Assembly (NCBI GenBank): GCA_038502055.1 | Contig: JAXRKN010000042.1 | Coordinates: forward strand, 558,001 to 622,000 | Reading direction: 5' to 3' | Origin: Tanytarsus gracilentus | Taxonomy: Eukaryota > Arthropoda > Insecta > Diptera > Chironomidae | DNA length: 64,000 nt | Part shown: piece by piece, positions 20,980 through 36,600 of the stretch | Position numbering within the stretch: position 1 is the first letter of the stretch | How the letters are laid out: each line of letters starts with the position of its first letter | Made by a program: the position numbers and the translations under genes | Notes under the pieces: generated by a model | What the model was told of the DNA's origin: nothing | The model's input: the letters and a program-made list of their open reading frames with translations, nothing else | Databases searched by the model: none

Positions 20980-23900
20980 TGATTATTTTGCAATTTTATT
21001 AGCTTAACAATTTTTCATCTTGAATAAAGAACTAACTTTCTTTTTGAACTTTCAAAAATTTTCTCACTTGTAAAGCACAAAATTATTTCACGTGTCCCCA
21101 AAAATCTCGTTTCCATGTAATCTACCATAATTCTTCCATTGAAGTCATAAACAAAGGATTACTTCTGCAAAATTGACCATGCCATGAGCCAATTACATGC
21201 TGACCGACTTAGAACTAAATTCTCATGTTACACAATCCATCAATAATCCCCATAAGAATTCCTCCATATCCTCATATAACAAACTCTCCTAAGAAAACAT
21301 ACTGAGAAAATTTATTTGCATTATGTTGCTTATTTTATGTCTGTATGCCATACATAAGGCTTCAAAGGCAGGCTTTTGCGCCTTATTGTTAACATAAAAA
21401 TGTCTATATGCAAAAAATGAATAAAGTTTTAAAAGAAAAACACACAAACACACACACGGATGCCCTTTTGTACATGGAGGCTTTTGTTTAGTGAAGAAGA
21501 TTCTTTTTTGAACATAATATTTCTTGTGCTGCTAGATTGTACAGCTCCGACTCGTGTGTTTACATTTAAATGCTTAACATGATTCTTCTTGTATACGTTT
21601 CTTGCCTTCTTTTTGTTTGCTCAAAAATTGCTCGGTAATTAGTCATTTTGTGTGAGCAATGTGGGACGCCGAATATGGTCAAAAAATAATCTTTAAAAAT
21701 CGTTTGCTCTATAATTTATTTTTTTAAGACTCGAACCCAATTTTTATAATTTATTTTCAGAATATTTTCGAATGTTTTAAAAACTTTACTAAATTTCTCA
21801 AACATTATTTTGTTTATGAATTTGTTCATTCTTTATCAGCATTTTGTTCGTCCCTTATGTTCTGATAATCATTTCCATACTCACATTATCACAAAAGCCA
21901 TAACTCCCCGAGACCTACGTGAAGCGGCACAAAATTGACTTTTGACATTTTTGCTGTTTCCTCTTTGACTCTTAGGGGAAAAATATACTGTCGACTCATT
22001 TATAATTACTGGACTATAGTGTGCTGCTGTACCACCCTTTTTTGCTCATGTTTACAACTAGGAATAACACAAAAGACTGCTTTTGCGTCGTAATAGAGCT
22101 CAACAATGCTGAACTGCATCTAATCACACAAACATTCCATTTATGATTCATCCAACCGATCATTTGATTGAATACGCAAATAGTCATTAAAAAGTTGAGC
22201 ATGAATGACACGATTTTTCACTTTATTGCCAATGCAGCTCTAATGGTTTGTGCAATCAACCTAGCACTTCAAAAAAAGGGGGGCATAACTGCATGTTGTT
22301 GAAGCTTAACCAAATAGATGTTAATTATCACATGTGTATGTGCATACACGATTGAATAAAGTCAACAAATCTCCTTCACACAATAAATTTTTTTCCGCTT
22401 GTCATCATTCGCTGCCTGAGTTGAGAGTTAAACATCAAATGAAGTGAAATTAAAAGTTGAGACCGCATGAAGTGAGTGGAAAGGTCATTTTGTGGTCATG
22501 GCGTGTGATCAGTGTTGCACCTTGTTGATTTTTGAGAATTATCGAAAATTGTTGTGTTTAAATTAAATTGTTTGAGAGAGTTTTTATATGAGTTTTTGTA
22601 AAATTATTTCACAAATTGATTTGAAGAAAAATTTAAGATGAGAAAAAATGAGGTTCGATTCCTAAATTTGAAAAATATTTCAAAATATTAAGTGCTTATG
22701 CTTCTATTTTTTGTTAAATTTATTGAATTTAAAAATTTTTCTTTTAATAATTTAATTATTTTTTTCCTTCAATAAAATTTGATTAAGTTTAATTTCTCTA
22801 ATTCACCTTCATCAATACCCTTTTTTCCCAAAATGTTCGACACTTAACCTTTTTCCAAAAAGGCGTCCAATCCATCACGTTCGCATTTGACTTCGTTTTC
22901 ATTATTAATATTTTTCCCATGACGAGCACCTCAAGGCGCCGATACATGATTTATAAATAATTTCTCGAGAACTTCGTGATTTATTCGAGACATGAGTTAA
23001 TGTCATTTGTTGCAAAAAGCTAAAAAAATTTACCACACGACATGTCACATGTCTTATAAGCAGCAAAGTTGTGATATGAATTATTAAAGCTTTTTTCGTT
23101 GCAAATTAAATTTTGATAAACTCAATGTTGTTCAACACATTAAAAATGAAATATTCTGTAAAATTTTCTTTCCGGATGTTGCCGCACATTAAAATGAAGT
23201 TAATTACACGCTTCTGGTCACCATTTGGTGTGTCAAGTGAGTGGGCCGGGAAGAATAAATGATTCGATTGATCGATAACGAAATTGTCATAAATATTTTA
23301 GCATCGACCGTCAATATTTATGGTGGGACAGATAAAGAGGTAATAAAAAAGAAAAGTGGAAAGAAGCTTAAGAAAGGTTTCTTTAAGGAAATTGAGAAAA
23401 TAGGGACATGAAATTCGATAAATTAGAAAGCTTAAGAACGGAGTGAAAATGGAACAATAAAAAAATTTGTAACTTTACTAAAAATTAAAGTAAGAAACAA
23501 AATGGAAAATGAAACACTTAAAAATTTTCTATTTGAATTTTGTTAAAATTTTCCATCTGTCACACCCTTTCAACTGTAACAATAAATTCATGGCAATATA
23601 TTTTTCTCGTCATATTATGCACACTCGTGTCCAGTAAGGTAGAAAATTGAAAGGCGCCAGAAACTATTCTTTCATTCCACTTAAATGATTTTCGTCTAAC
23701 GACTTCATTCTCGCCGCATGTGGACTCGAGAATCTCCGAATGTGCGACGACAAGCATTTTCACAAATGATTTATTTGCAATCTGATTCAATGCCTGCATT
23801 TTTTATTATAAAAAACATTGTTTCTCCCTTGTTGAAGATTTTTTTAAATAATAAATACAGTGATTTCCCACTGACTTCACTGATTGGAAAATTGCCATTG

Positions 23901-24811
23901 TACTTGAATAAAAACACAATTCGATGAGGCGAGCGACAAAATTCCTGTTGTGAACAACACAAAAAAGAGAGCTGACAACGTGAATTTTTACGAATTTATA
24001 TTTGACTTTTTTTACTACCTTGCGAAAGCATTGTGGCTGGCTTGCGACACTTGTGAGCATTTGTGCACATTAAAAATTTATTAAAGAATCCTCCGACGAA
24101 CTCTTCGGTACATGAATTTTTTTTAAAGAATATACAGAAATTTATGGCGCTTTTAGAGAGATAAAAAATATGAAAAATAAATCAAGGGAAATTTTTTAAC
24201 ATCCAAAATTATATTTTTAAAATAAAAGTTAGAAATATTCAAGCATTTAAAATAGATTACAACACAAACCATGAACCACACCTCCATAAAAAATCTCTTC
24301 ATTAATTCAACTTTAACCGTTCATCCCTAGCTACCACTCTAAAACAAATCCTGCGTGAGTAATTCTCGAAGTAACAAAAAGTTATGTGCGTGATTTCTGC
24401 ACTTTTTCCTTCCTCGGTCAAAACTCAAAAAACACCATCAACGACCTACGCCGCCGCGTATATAACGAGAAGCTGTTTGATTTATGAGGCACTTTTCGTG
24501 GCAGAGATTTTTCTTCATTAAATCAGTCCGAAAAAAAAGAGAGGAGCAAATTTGTATTGCAAATTTTTATGCCGTGAGAAAGTACGCAAATTTTTTTATC
24601 TACGTAGATTTGCCGAGCTAAAAAATTGTCATCTTTCGAGAGTGCTCTTATTGTCTCTTCATTTAAATATTTTCGCAAATTGTACGCTGAATAAGGCATT
24701 TCTTTTCTCTTATCTAAGATTTTGTCTTCTGGAATTTTTTTGTTGGCTGGATGCGTAAAGAATATGAACGAGAGCAGAGTACACAATTGAGATAAAAATA
24801 AAGTGAGGGTG

Positions 24812-24948
24812 CAAGGGGGTGAGATGTGATGTTAGAAATTAATTTTTCAACTTATTCGATTTAATTTTTGAAATTCACCTATCAGAAATTCACAAAGAAC
24901 TTTAACTTAACAATTTTAAATTTAAAACATCCCAAGTGTCTCACCCCT
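24812..24948. repeat. Short inverted-repeat (MITE-like) element
   Basis: Left arm AAGGGGGTGAGATGT and right arm AAGTGTCTCACCCCT pair with few mismatches over 137 bp. The core is AT-rich and noncoding. Confidence 0.45.
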
Positions 24949-27647
24949 CAAACAGTAGCTACAAAGACATCTTGAGGAGGCAGATCCAAACAAATGACAA
25001 TCATTGTTATATCGCAAAAGAGAGCGCGAGCAAAAAAGTCTTTCATATCACTGCGTGTGTGGTTAATTGGCAAAAATTGCTCTCAACATTCTTCAGAAAA
25101 AAAATTCTGCTTATCATTCCCTCAATTTAATTTCTTCAAATAATTTATATGTATTTTTTTGGAGTGTTGTTATAATGAATCGCAGCAGTGTCACGGAACT
25201 CTGCAAAATCTTTTTTTGTTTACTGTTGGATAAAATACAATTTGAGTAAGTCTCTCTTGCCCGTCATGTACTTTTTTTTCAGACGCTGCTCGAGAGATGC
25301 CCGCGGCACTTATTGAATTATTTTTGCTTCTATTTCGTTTTCGAGTGGGATTTTTTTATTAACGAGAGCTGTTAACATCAGTGATGAATAATGTACAAGT
25401 TTAAGGATGTTTGGGGAGAGTTTTGTGTGGCTTGAAAAATTTAATTTGTGAAGTTTGGATAAAAGATTAAATTTTGAAATTCCTGGAAGCGCTTTACAGT
25501 ATTTTATAGAAAAATTAATTTAATAAACTTTTATGGTCGTTTTTATTAATAAAATGCTATTAAATTTTTCATGCTTGAATTTCTTTTAAAAATGGAAGTG
25601 AAAATCAATATAAAAAGAATTTTTTTCCCCTGAGACAAAATTTTACCCTCACCTTGCCATAATCTTTTCAAGTTTATCCGAAACCTAAAAAATTCCTTTC
25701 ATCGAATTAAATATTGATAAAAAAAATCATCAATTCCTATAAATTTCAATCGTAACCTCGTCGAGTGACCTCCCATTGGGAATTTTTTCATTCGCAACCC
25801 TCCAACTAAGAAAGAATCAAACTGATGAGGATTGCACGATTTTATTTCCTCCACCATTTGCCCTTCTGGCGATCGACGAGGATGTCTGGATAACAAATTG
25901 ACTTTCAATAAACATGAAGAAGGCTTTGTTTAGTTTTGTGTGGGTTGCAATGAGAGAAATATGAGATTTTAAATTTTTTAACACTTTTTTAAGATTAAAT
26001 AAAAATCTTTCGGATCTTGATTGTTAATTAAAATAAAATGTTCTGAAAGATATAACTTCCGATCTAGTTTTTATCCTTCATAATCTAAAGTACTTTAACA
26101 AGTGTACGAAAAAAGGTCTCGCTTACCATTTTCAATGCTTAATATTGCGGAGCTGCTTCCATAGCAATAATAATCCTTATAATCCAATTTATACAGCAGA
26201 AAGAGAAGAATAATCCATCGACGAAAAGTCGTGGACGCGGACAATGATGCGACATTCTTAATCCTAGAGGCGGTGGATGTTCTGGTGCAGTGACAATAAT
26301 TATTTGATGTCATCATCGTGCCACACCGGGAGATGTCCATTAAAAATGCACATTCACTTAAAAATCAAGTTTTCTTCTTTTTTAGAATTCAGAATTCAAT
26401 TCAAGCTCACTTCATAATATTTCTTTTATATTTCTTTCACTCTTATCTTCTTTCAATATTATTTTTTTGCTATCTGAACGAGCAGAGCGAATAAAATTCT
26501 TCGCTTCTTTACGTTTTCATCTTTTTCTTTTTTTTATTCACTTAATTGAGCGCCTTTTTAATTTCAATTCATAAACGACAACGAGAGTGATTGAGTTAAT
26601 GATGTTGGTGGTGGTGCCTGATGTCCATCTACAAACCACTCAAACCAGCTGAAAAGAAGGAGAGAAAATTAATTTTTTTATTTTTCGAGTTGAAAAGGAA
26701 TTTTATGTATGTGAGGCTTTCGGTTGGAGCTTGAAGCGAATATTTTAATATTAAATTACTCTTTTTTGTGGAGAGTGAATAAAACTGGATTTTCTGGAAG
26801 GTGTCGAAAGTAAGGTCTTATTTTTCATACTTTTAATTGCATTAATTTTAATAAATTAAATTAAATTTTAAATTATTTTTTGTGAAAGTGTTTATTAAAA
26901 TTTTAATTAAAAATAAAGGGTGTGAACCTCTGGTTTTAATTTAATTTTTGTGTAAAATATTTACTTGCGTTAAATTAATTAAATTTAACTGCGCTAATAA
27001 TTAAATTTTTTTTTTAAAGTTTTGCACCGCTTGCTAACAGTAAAAAAAAACTCCCATTTCCATCTTACATTGCAAAAAAGTCCTCATAAAAATTCCTCAC
27101 TGAGTAGTCTTGAAAATTGCCATCATCAAAGCAGAGACTCAAAAATTCTCTTTCATGCCGAATAAAATTAATATTTGCAGAAGCTTTAACACATCGTTAG
27201 AGATGCGAATGCGCTGATTAATATTTTGTTGGTTTATTTTTCCTCGTCTTCAACGCCGCCACTAATTTCGTATCCTTATCTCAACTTTATATCTCTCCTC
27301 TCGCCCAAGTGCCTCCAATTTATGTTTGCGATAATTTTTTTCCTCTCTCATAATTGGATTCACTTTCATACATTCGCACACTCAAGCCTCTTAACACTCT
27401 CTTATGAAGAAAAAAAGCGGAGATGAAGGAATGTGTTAATAGTGGTGCTACTGCTGCGACGATGATACTGATGATGATGGTAATGATGAGGAGGAAAAGA
27501 AAAAACTCGACTTTGTTGACAGCACCAAAGAAATGGAAAGAGGGAAGATCGAGAATGCAGTGATAGGGAAATGATAAGACTTAATAAATTGTAAAGGCTG
27601 TGTCGCAATGCCAACACTGAATCTCTTTCAATTTTTCTCTTTTATTT

Positions 27648-27738
27648 CAAGGGGTGGAAACTTAAATTTAAAAACTTTAAAATGATAAAAAAATTTAAAT
27701 GATTTAAAATAAAAAATATGTCTGAGTTTCCACCCCTT
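27648..27738. repeat. Short inverted-repeat element, perfect arms
   Basis: AAGGGGTGGAAACT at 27,649-27,662 and AGTTTCCACCCCTT at 27,725-27,738 are exact 14-bp reverse complements 91 bp apart end to end. This is the best-preserved copy of the family in the window. Confidence 0.55.
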
Positions 27739-28881
27739 AATTTTATCCTCTCCCCCTTACACTAAACTCATTTCTCTATCGCAGATAGAATCTTAAGCAC
27801 ACACACCCCCACTCAACCAGCGAAATGTGGATCGAGTGAGGTTTAAGTGAAATGAAATGAAATAAATTGTCGCATAAGGCATAAAACGACACTGACATCA
27901 ATAGCAGACAAACAGAAGACCTTTGAACTGTCAATTTTTTTCGTTCTCTATGTTAAGTGTCATTTTGTCTTCAAACGACATGAATCACTTTCATGACATT
28001 TCTTAAGTTATCAGACCATGAAAAAACTAACTAGAAATTTGTTGAGAACATTTTTCATTCCTTGTCAGTTGTCGCTTGTAAAATCATTCTCTGAAATGAC
28101 TTTTTTAATTACACAACGGTTAATCATTTTCAATCATCATCATCAGCTGCTATTATTTAATCCACCATGGTGATTTTTCATCATCGTTTGGGGATTTTTT
28201 GATGAAAGATAGCGGAAGTTTTTTGGGTTTAATTTTTAATTAATAAAAATTAAGTTTAAAGCTGCTAAATATTTCAAATAAGTTTATCTAAAATTTTCTG
28301 GCTTATTTAAATCACCCATTAAAATTTCAATCGACTCACAATTTTGAACCCTTTTTTATAATACGATTCAAATTATGCTAATTGACTGGAAATAATCTTT
28401 CAAAAAACACCCAAAAGTCGAAAATCATCCCTCACACTACCCGAAAGCGCATGCAACAATTCGTATAATAAATTTCGTGTCATTGAACCGCAGTCATACA
28501 CTCGCAAAGCCTTCAAAAAGGATTTTTTTATTAAAAATTCACCTACTAAAAATTCTGCTGCAATCACCGCAATTGACTCGAAGGCAAAATGAAAAAAAAA
28601 TTATGCGGCATAAAAAAAGTTTTCCAATCAATAAACAGCGAAAAAAAGTGTTTTAAATTTAGCATGAAAAGGATTTTAGCGAAGATTAAATTGAAATTAA
28701 TGTCGAAAGCAGAACGCAAAGCCATTAAAATATTTATACGGGTGCGATGATAGAGAGACAAAATTTTGTTGGCTAAAATTGAGAAATTTTAAGTGTGAGG
28801 ATAAAAAAAAGATTTTTGAGTCTTACGAACTTTTGACACAGTAAAAAAAATCAAGGAAATGAGAATTTTTTTAATTGTTTA

Positions 28882-28892
28882 GGATTCGAACC
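28882..28892 (-). repeat. B-box-like motif copy (exact, minus)
   Basis: GGATTCGAACC. It is bracketed loosely by GTGTGAGGAT near 28,793 and GTGTCTCATC near 29,024, suggesting it lies inside a decayed inverted-repeat element. Confidence 0.5.
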
Positions 28893-30619
28893 TTCAAATT
28901 TTAATTTTTGAATTTTTATTAAAAATTTTTCTTCTGTTTCACTTGAAATAAAACTAAATAAAACCAAACTTTTTCATTCAAATTTATTTTTAAATCCAAT
29001 TCTACAAAAATTTTCCAATCGTGTCTCATCAACCATCACTTAGTCCTAAAAACTTCACTAAATTCCTTTCTTAATTTTTCTCGTCTGAAATTTCTCACAT
29101 TTTCTCCCCCAAACGCAACCTCAAGTCATCAGAAAAATAAATCACACTCGAATGTTGAGAGCACGTTCAATTGTAGATGGTGTGACAAATTTTTTCCTCA
29201 CTGTGTGCAGCAGAGTATTTACAAAATAAACTTAATGAACTCTTCAGGCAATTCCGGTCGGATTTCAAGAAGAAACAAAAGATCTCGCGTGCTCGTGAGA
29301 TTTCACAAATGTCGCCATTGTGCGGAGAGTGAGAGAGAGCAAGAGCACATAATTAGTGTTAAAGAGTTTGAACGTGTTTTCAAGAATTTTCCGGATGAGA
29401 TTAGATTGAAGTTGAAAATCTCTCGGCAAACATTCAGCACGTCGGAATGGGAAGTGCATTCTAGTTTAATTGCCATAAAATACCATGAAGTGAAGATAAC
29501 TCAATTTAAAAATTGAAAATATTCTTGCTTCACTATATCATTCTGAGCTTCTCCCTTGGCATGTCTATTCTTGTTCTTGCCTATCATATCATTTCACTCC
29601 GAGTCGTTTATATTTCTAGAGAGACACAGACTGGAATGCAGTTCTTGATGGTGATTCTAGTCGCATGAACTAAAATATTTTTAAGGAATTTTTAACATGG
29701 ATTTTGGAAAAGTTTACTGGACTTTTGAAATTCAAAATATAAAAATTCAAAAAATAATAATTTTTGTTATTTTTTGAGTGATTTTAAAAAATTCAAATTT
29801 GTCAAAAAAATTCAAATATTTCCAAAACCTTTTTGAAACCCATTTAACAACTTTATTAAATTTTTTTAGGTTAATGTTCATCGCGTCAATTTTAAAGTTT
29901 CGAAAATTTTAAATTATTAACCATTCGATTATCGTTCTCGTCCCACAGAATTCATATCATAATACATTGTGGATAAATGTTTGTCCAACAATTTATATGA
30001 GTTGTATATTTCCCCAAATGCAGTACGCTCCATAAATTGTGTTTTGTCAGTGCTTCTCTCCCGCTATCGTCCGGAAAAATTAGTCATTTCTATTCAGAAC
30101 GAATAGTCCGAAGCATAATTTGACTACATGAGGAATAACACAACATATAAATATTAAAATGTTTTATTAATTTTCTCTCTCATAACTTCATTCCCACCGT
30201 CGCTATATGGCCTTCATTCTACATTGTGTTGTTTTCTCAACTCAGCGCAGCACGGAAGATACAAATAAAGTAAAGAAAAACTTGTGTATATACAAAAATT
30301 ATTTGAAATCGATATAGCTTCATATTAAAACTGTCGCAGCGAGCAGCCGAAAATTATTGGCTCAAGTTTAAAGTGTGGATTGACATCTGCGATGGATTAT
30401 TTTTTTAAAAACATTCAATTCTGTTACAAATTAGTGAAGAATCGAAATTTAAAATACATCTCGAGTTTCCATTGCATGCCCTCATGTTTGCCATCGCGCA
30501 CGCATTATGAAATTTATTTCTGTGTTTTTTTCCAGTGAAAATTTATTTTTCTTCTATTTTTTTGGTTTTTAGGGAAAAAACGTGCGTGTCACATTCATTT
30601 GGACGAAAACAATTTTCGA

Positions 30620-30639
30620 TTCTTCTTCTTCTTCTTCTT
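30620..30639 (+). repeat. TTC microsatellite
   Basis: A run of TTC triplets about 20 bp long in noncoding DNA. Confidence 0.8.
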
Positions 30640-33600
30640 GCATCCAAGCGAAAGAATTTTTATGAAAATTTCCACATGCCATCTCGAAATTGATGACTGT
30701 TTCGTTCACAAATAAAAAGGGTCGACTTTGGGGTCACAAAATGAGTGGATGGAAAAAGAAGAAGATTTCCATGGAATTCTCTCGTTAATTAATATCGAGT
30801 TGTGTGTGACAAGAATGAGTAAGTGAGTGAAAAGAGAATTTTGTTCGCCTTTCATCACATTCAACTAATTCATGCATGCAAAGAGTTAAGCATGAAAAAT
30901 CACTTTAGGATATTTTTTTTTCAATAAAGGCGACGAAAATGAGTGAACGCGAGTGTAAGAAAGGAAAGCAATGTGTAATTGATTACAAAGGCATGAGAAC
31001 CCTTGAAAAATTCATTTCCTTTCACTTTCTCAATTGAAAGAAAAAAGGGTGAAAAAAAATTATTAAAGAAGAAATTAGTGGGAGTGGAATTGCCGAGAGG
31101 AATTGAGGGTCGGTTACTAATTATTTCTAGATGGTTGACTTGATGGCTTATGTCCTTTCTGATTTGTTTCCTTTTTTAAGAGAGAAACCAATTAAAATTA
31201 TTTTACTTCAAAAAAAATTCCAGCTACTGCTCTAATGTTCTCGCATGACCATAAAAAATTCTAATGAATCAAAATCGTTATTACCCTTAAGCTCACATGT
31301 CATATTTGTGTTGCAACTTGAAACTCAATCGACTCGATTTAATGTCACCAGTCATAAAAAGCCATTTCAACCGCTCTCGGATTAATATTTTATAAAATGT
31401 CACAGGAATATTTTTTTATGTTGCGACAATTGAGAATATCAACAGCGAAAAACGATTATGTTGTTGTTGAATGCGGGGTGGAAAAATATATAAACAAATT
31501 ATTATGATATGCATAAGCGGATTCAGAAGCCCCCCGAAACAAGCTCAGCGTTGTGTCTCACTTTCAACATTAAAATTTATTTATGCTCGATCGTTTTTCA
31601 TCCTCGAGCATTAAATAATTCTTCATTCTCTCTTTTTTTTCTCGGCCTAAAGAAATTTTTGTATCAAATTTCATATTCAATTCGGGTTGTTTGGCTGTTG
31701 TTGTAATCTAAAATAAACACTTCACGATGTGAATATTCTTTTCACCCTCACACTTTTTCTTCATCTACTTTTATGGTCTTTTATGACGTTGTTCAAGCAT
31801 GTAAGAGAGCAAAATTTCCCATCTCACTTTATTCATTTTTATTGTTTTATTTCTTTACTGTGCTCCGGCACTTTCTTATACACTCTTCTTATTGAGAGCT
31901 TTACGAATTTTCATGATGGTAAAAGTTTGAGAGTTATTGTTTCGATATTTACGAACTAGGAAATTGAGAATGAAAGTTTCACTTGGAATTTGCGGATACA
32001 AAATAAATTTAAAGTTTTAAGAATTTTTTTTCGATATTTTCTAGATTTGAAAACATTTTATAAAAATTATTTTTAGAGTCTAAAAATATTTTGAGGATAA
32101 AAAGTAATTTGGAATTTTCCCTCATTAAAATTTCACTAAGCACAAAAAATTTCTATTTTAAATTCAAATAGTTTTCTGAGTCACTCAAACATTTAAAAAA
32201 ATCATGAGATAACATGAAATTTTTTGTGTGCTCACTAAAGAAATGCACAAGACAGACAAAAATGTTTTTCTGAGTCATAAGGTGAGGATTAGAGTTGAGT
32301 TTTATTGCTCTACGAAGATAACACACTTAGGAAAATTAGGGGGTTGGTTGTGAGCAAAATTGCTCTGAATAATTGATTTTGTTATCTCTGAGTAAAAATG
32401 CGAAGGAAAAAATTTAAAATTGTGATCGAACAGTTTTAAAGTGCGTTGAAATTGATTAAACATTTTTAAGTAAAAAAATCTTATTTATTTTTTAAAGCTT
32501 CAAAAATTAAAAATTTAAAAATATTTTCTAACCAGTTTTTAATAGTTTAAAAAACTTTCACACAAATTGTTTTAAATTTCACAATTTTTAACTCTCTCCA
32601 CTAAGTTGAAACAAATTTTTAAACCCCTATAAAACTTTTACTCAAAATTAATTAATTTTTCCGTCCTCACACAAAATTTTTCATCATCCAGAAAACTTTT
32701 TTATCTTCACTTATCACATTGAAATCCAAACGGGCTAAAGTTTAATTTTTCATCCCAACTCGACTTTTTGCAACAACCCCACACATGATAAAAAAATATT
32801 TTCTTTTCTTCACTTTCGCATGTCAGAGAAGAAACTTCTTCATTCATCCTCATATTTTACTTTATATTGCTGTTGTGTCATGTATCAACATATAAACACA
32901 GTAAAATAATCCTCACTCCGATAAAAGTTTTCCGTGTTCACCTTCCTTCGGCTTGGATTATCCATAATAATTTTTTATTGATTTTATTTTTACATTGAGG
33001 GCAAAAATTTTTTAGTCGAAGAATTTTTTTAGGATTTACTTTGAGTCTATTCGGGCGGCAATAAGTCAATTTAAATATAAATAAAAGTTTCAAACAGTTT
33101 TAAAAGTTTTTATCGCAAACAAAAATTTTTCATTGGAAGATTTTTAAAAATATTTTTATACTTTTTCAAAAAAAAAATTCTCACTCCAAACTCCAAAAAA
33201 AGTACAAGTAAATTGTACTTTAATAGGCATTAAATGAATGTAAATCACTTGTTGATAAAAAATTCTTTGAACATACTTTTACACATTTTTTTATCCACTC
33301 GATTTTGTATTTTTTCTGTTCTTTCCTTCTAAATTGCAGGAAAATTACTTTCCGTCAAACTCCAAACAGAAGTTCACTTATAATTTAGTGCGCTATTTTT
33401 TTTGGATTTTTCTGTATTTGATAAGCAAATGAAAATTTTCCTTCCTTGTTCGGTGGCTTAACAACACATAAATTTCCTCGTCAAACTTCCGCGCATTTCT
33501 TCGACCGCGAATTAAAGTGAATATATTAACACAACTTGGTCATGCGAGCCACTATCGATTTTTCATACAAAGCTCACACTTTCCACTGGATAATTAAATA

Positions 33601-36600
33601 TTTTAATAGTCTTTCACCTTTTCGTCAATATTTATAGGCAAAAAAATAATTTTTCTCTTAATTTATTTTTTTTTAAATTCCTCGACTCATAAGAAAAAGA
33701 CACGCGAGACCGTGCGAACGACTTGAATACTCGAATTCTCGAGCGTAAATGTCTTGATGATTTTTTCGGAGTGATTTCAGTGGAGAAAATGTGAGAAAGA
33801 GAAAAATGAGAGAGGAGAGTGAGAGAGAGTATGGATGGAGCGAAGATGAACGAGTTGTGCATGTGATAATGCAGGTAAAAAATATTTTGGTAGCTAAAAA
33901 ATATGTTTTATGATTTAAACTTGATTTTTTAATTTTAATTTATTTTAAATATTTTTAGATAAAATATTTTGAATAAGATTTAATAAGATTTATGGATCAA
34001 ATTTAAAAATTAAAATTTTATGATGAATTTAAAAAATATTAAATTTAGAATTTAAAAATTTTTAGTAAATTTGAATTTAAAAAATTGAATATTTTTATAC
34101 CTGCAAATTTCCAATTCATTTTTTGACACTTTTAAATAAATTTGTTATCAAACAAAACTCTCAAAAATGTTTTCTACAGCTCTCTTCTCTGTTTTCTCCA
34201 GTTTTCTCCCTCTCATTCAAGAGAGTAAAAAACTTAAAGAGAGCGAAAATTTCAAAAATTGAGAGGAAAATTTTCAAACTTGACTCTCGTAAAAAACTCA
34301 AATTCAAGTAGAAAACGTATTTTACTCTCAATTTTTCCTCTTATCACTCTCATTTCAAAACGATGGCAATTTTTTTCGAAACTGATAATTTTATCGTTCG
34401 CTCTCTCACCAACTCAAACCACTTATCTAATTCACAGAGAGCAAAAAATTGTTGCGGTAGGTTTTTGGCATCGATAAAACTCGTAAATTGATTTTCACTT
34501 GAATAGCTTGTCAAATATTTTTTCTAACAGATTTTTTCAAACGACTCTCACCGCCACTTCCACTCGACGTCTCGACGATGTGTAAAACTTTAATTTTATT
34601 TTGGTTATATTTGCTCTCGCTTACAGCTTTGGGTAAACAACATGTTGATTTTTTTCGAAAAAGGTATCAAGCACTTTTTAGTTAAATTAATTTCAAACAC
34701 ATTTTCTCACATGAATAAATATTTACTTCACTCGCCTTTCATTTTTTTTTTAAATAATTTTTAATAATAATTTTTTTCAGTTGAAAGCTCTTGATTACAC
34801 TATGCGGATTTTTAAAAATAATATTTGTGAAAATAATTCATAGTTGAATGAAAGGGATGAAAATTCACATGTGTTTGCAGGTCGTAGAATTGTGAGTTTG
34901 CTCTCAGTACATTTAAATCGACAATATTTAAACACCTGTGGTAATTAATCCCAATCTGCGTATGAAGAGAAATTTTAATGCAAAAACATGAAAACAGCAT
35001 TTATTATATGAAAAGGGTGGAAGTTTTTGAGTGGGAAGATGGACAAAATATTTCGTTTAAAATTCTGAAAATAAATTAAAAATTTCAAACCTTAAATGAA
35101 TTTAAAATTCTTTAAATATTTAAAACCTCTTAAATTTATTTTTATCTCATCCCATTTTATCCAAAAAAAGTCAATACTGTTAAATGTAATCAAAAAAATT
35201 CCTCGCATTATTCAATTTCTGATAAAAATTATTTTTTCCAATATTTAATCATTTAAATTTCATATAAATTATTGGTCCATACACTCCACATTGTTTTATG
35301 CGAGAAATTTAATTATTGAAAAGTTTTTTTAATTTTAATTCGTTGAGTGAGTTATTAAAACCAGACTGACCTTAATAAAATTTCATTTGATGTGAGTACA
35401 CGAGTTTATTAGTGATGATGAAAATTGAATAACGTTGTTGGCTTTTGACGCTTGATATCATTAAATATTCACTGGTATTACCATAACTCAAACATCACAC
35501 TTTAAAAAGTCAACAAACGCAGTGTACAAGAAAAATCGATATAAAAATCCCGAAAAAGTGAGAGAATGAATAAAAAGTCATTGACATGAGCACGCAACGA
35601 TTTTTATAAAGTGAATATAATAAATCCAAGAAGCTGATACTCATCATAATTTATCATTTTGCGTCCCTAGCGGGGCAAAAATTCAGGATGAAAATCGCTA
35701 ATTAATTCTCAGCGTGTTATTTAAATCTTACATGCACGCAATTCTGATGTCGAAGCTACACCTTCTCATTTCGTATGCGAAAGCGATCAAAGTCTCTTGA
35801 GGGAACACTCACAAATTTCGAGCGTTTTTTTTCTACCTCACATCATAAGTGCGGTGTTAAGAGGAATGTCACTGTCACATACTTCTTCGAAAGGCAAACA
35901 ACAGCAAAAACATACGTGAGTGCTCCTCATCGTAAAGTGATTGATTTGAATAGCGAACGAAATTTAATTCATTGCAAAAAAAGCCCCAGAATGTTGAAAT
36001 CTTTTGCTCGGTCGCACTTTTGGGTGATCTAAATTTTATGAAAAGAATATTGGTATTCACATCTCGATGGCCTTTTTTTTGCTTCTTCTTCCGTCCTCTT
36101 CCGGCATTTATTTGGCAATATGTAGATTTCTTCATGCTGTTCTGATTTCTTCTTTTTTCCTCTCCGCATACTCAAAAGTTCTGGCATTTCCCCGAAAAAA
36201 AAATCTTTGCTGTCGGAAAAAAATCACAGAAAAGAAATAAAAATTAATGAATATATATTGAATCGATAATTTTAAAGCATCGATCAACTGTGACCGGAGA
36301 AGAGGATGAAGGAGATGAGAAAACACACAAAAAATCTCTTTAATAATTCCATGCACCACTCTCACTGCGATAATAAAAACTATGCGAGTGAGAATAAAAG
36401 GCAGCGAAGCGATGACGAAGAGGAAAAGGGAGAAATGCAGCACGATCTATTTTTGATTCAATCAACATACAATAACATGCATTTATAACACATTCGAAAA
36501 TATATCGATAGAAATTTTATGGACTTTGAATTTGTTTGAGGTTTTATGAGGGGATAAAATAAAGATTGTTTAAAAAATAATTTTTGTGAAGTTCGAAAAA

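Noticed and set aside
29205..29516. 103-codon plus-strand frame
   Set aside because: Also open antisense, no recognised motif, no splice partners; purine-rich repeats (GAGA) favour chance.
30570..30665. Frame after a good acceptor near 30,572 ending in a serine run
   Set aside because: The serine run is just the TTC microsatellite; no donor and no conserved residues.
36132..36443. 103-codon minus-strand frame, very hydrophobic
   Set aside because: F/I/L/S/R composition typical of AT-rich DNA, with an overlapping frame on the plus strand; no splice or promoter support.
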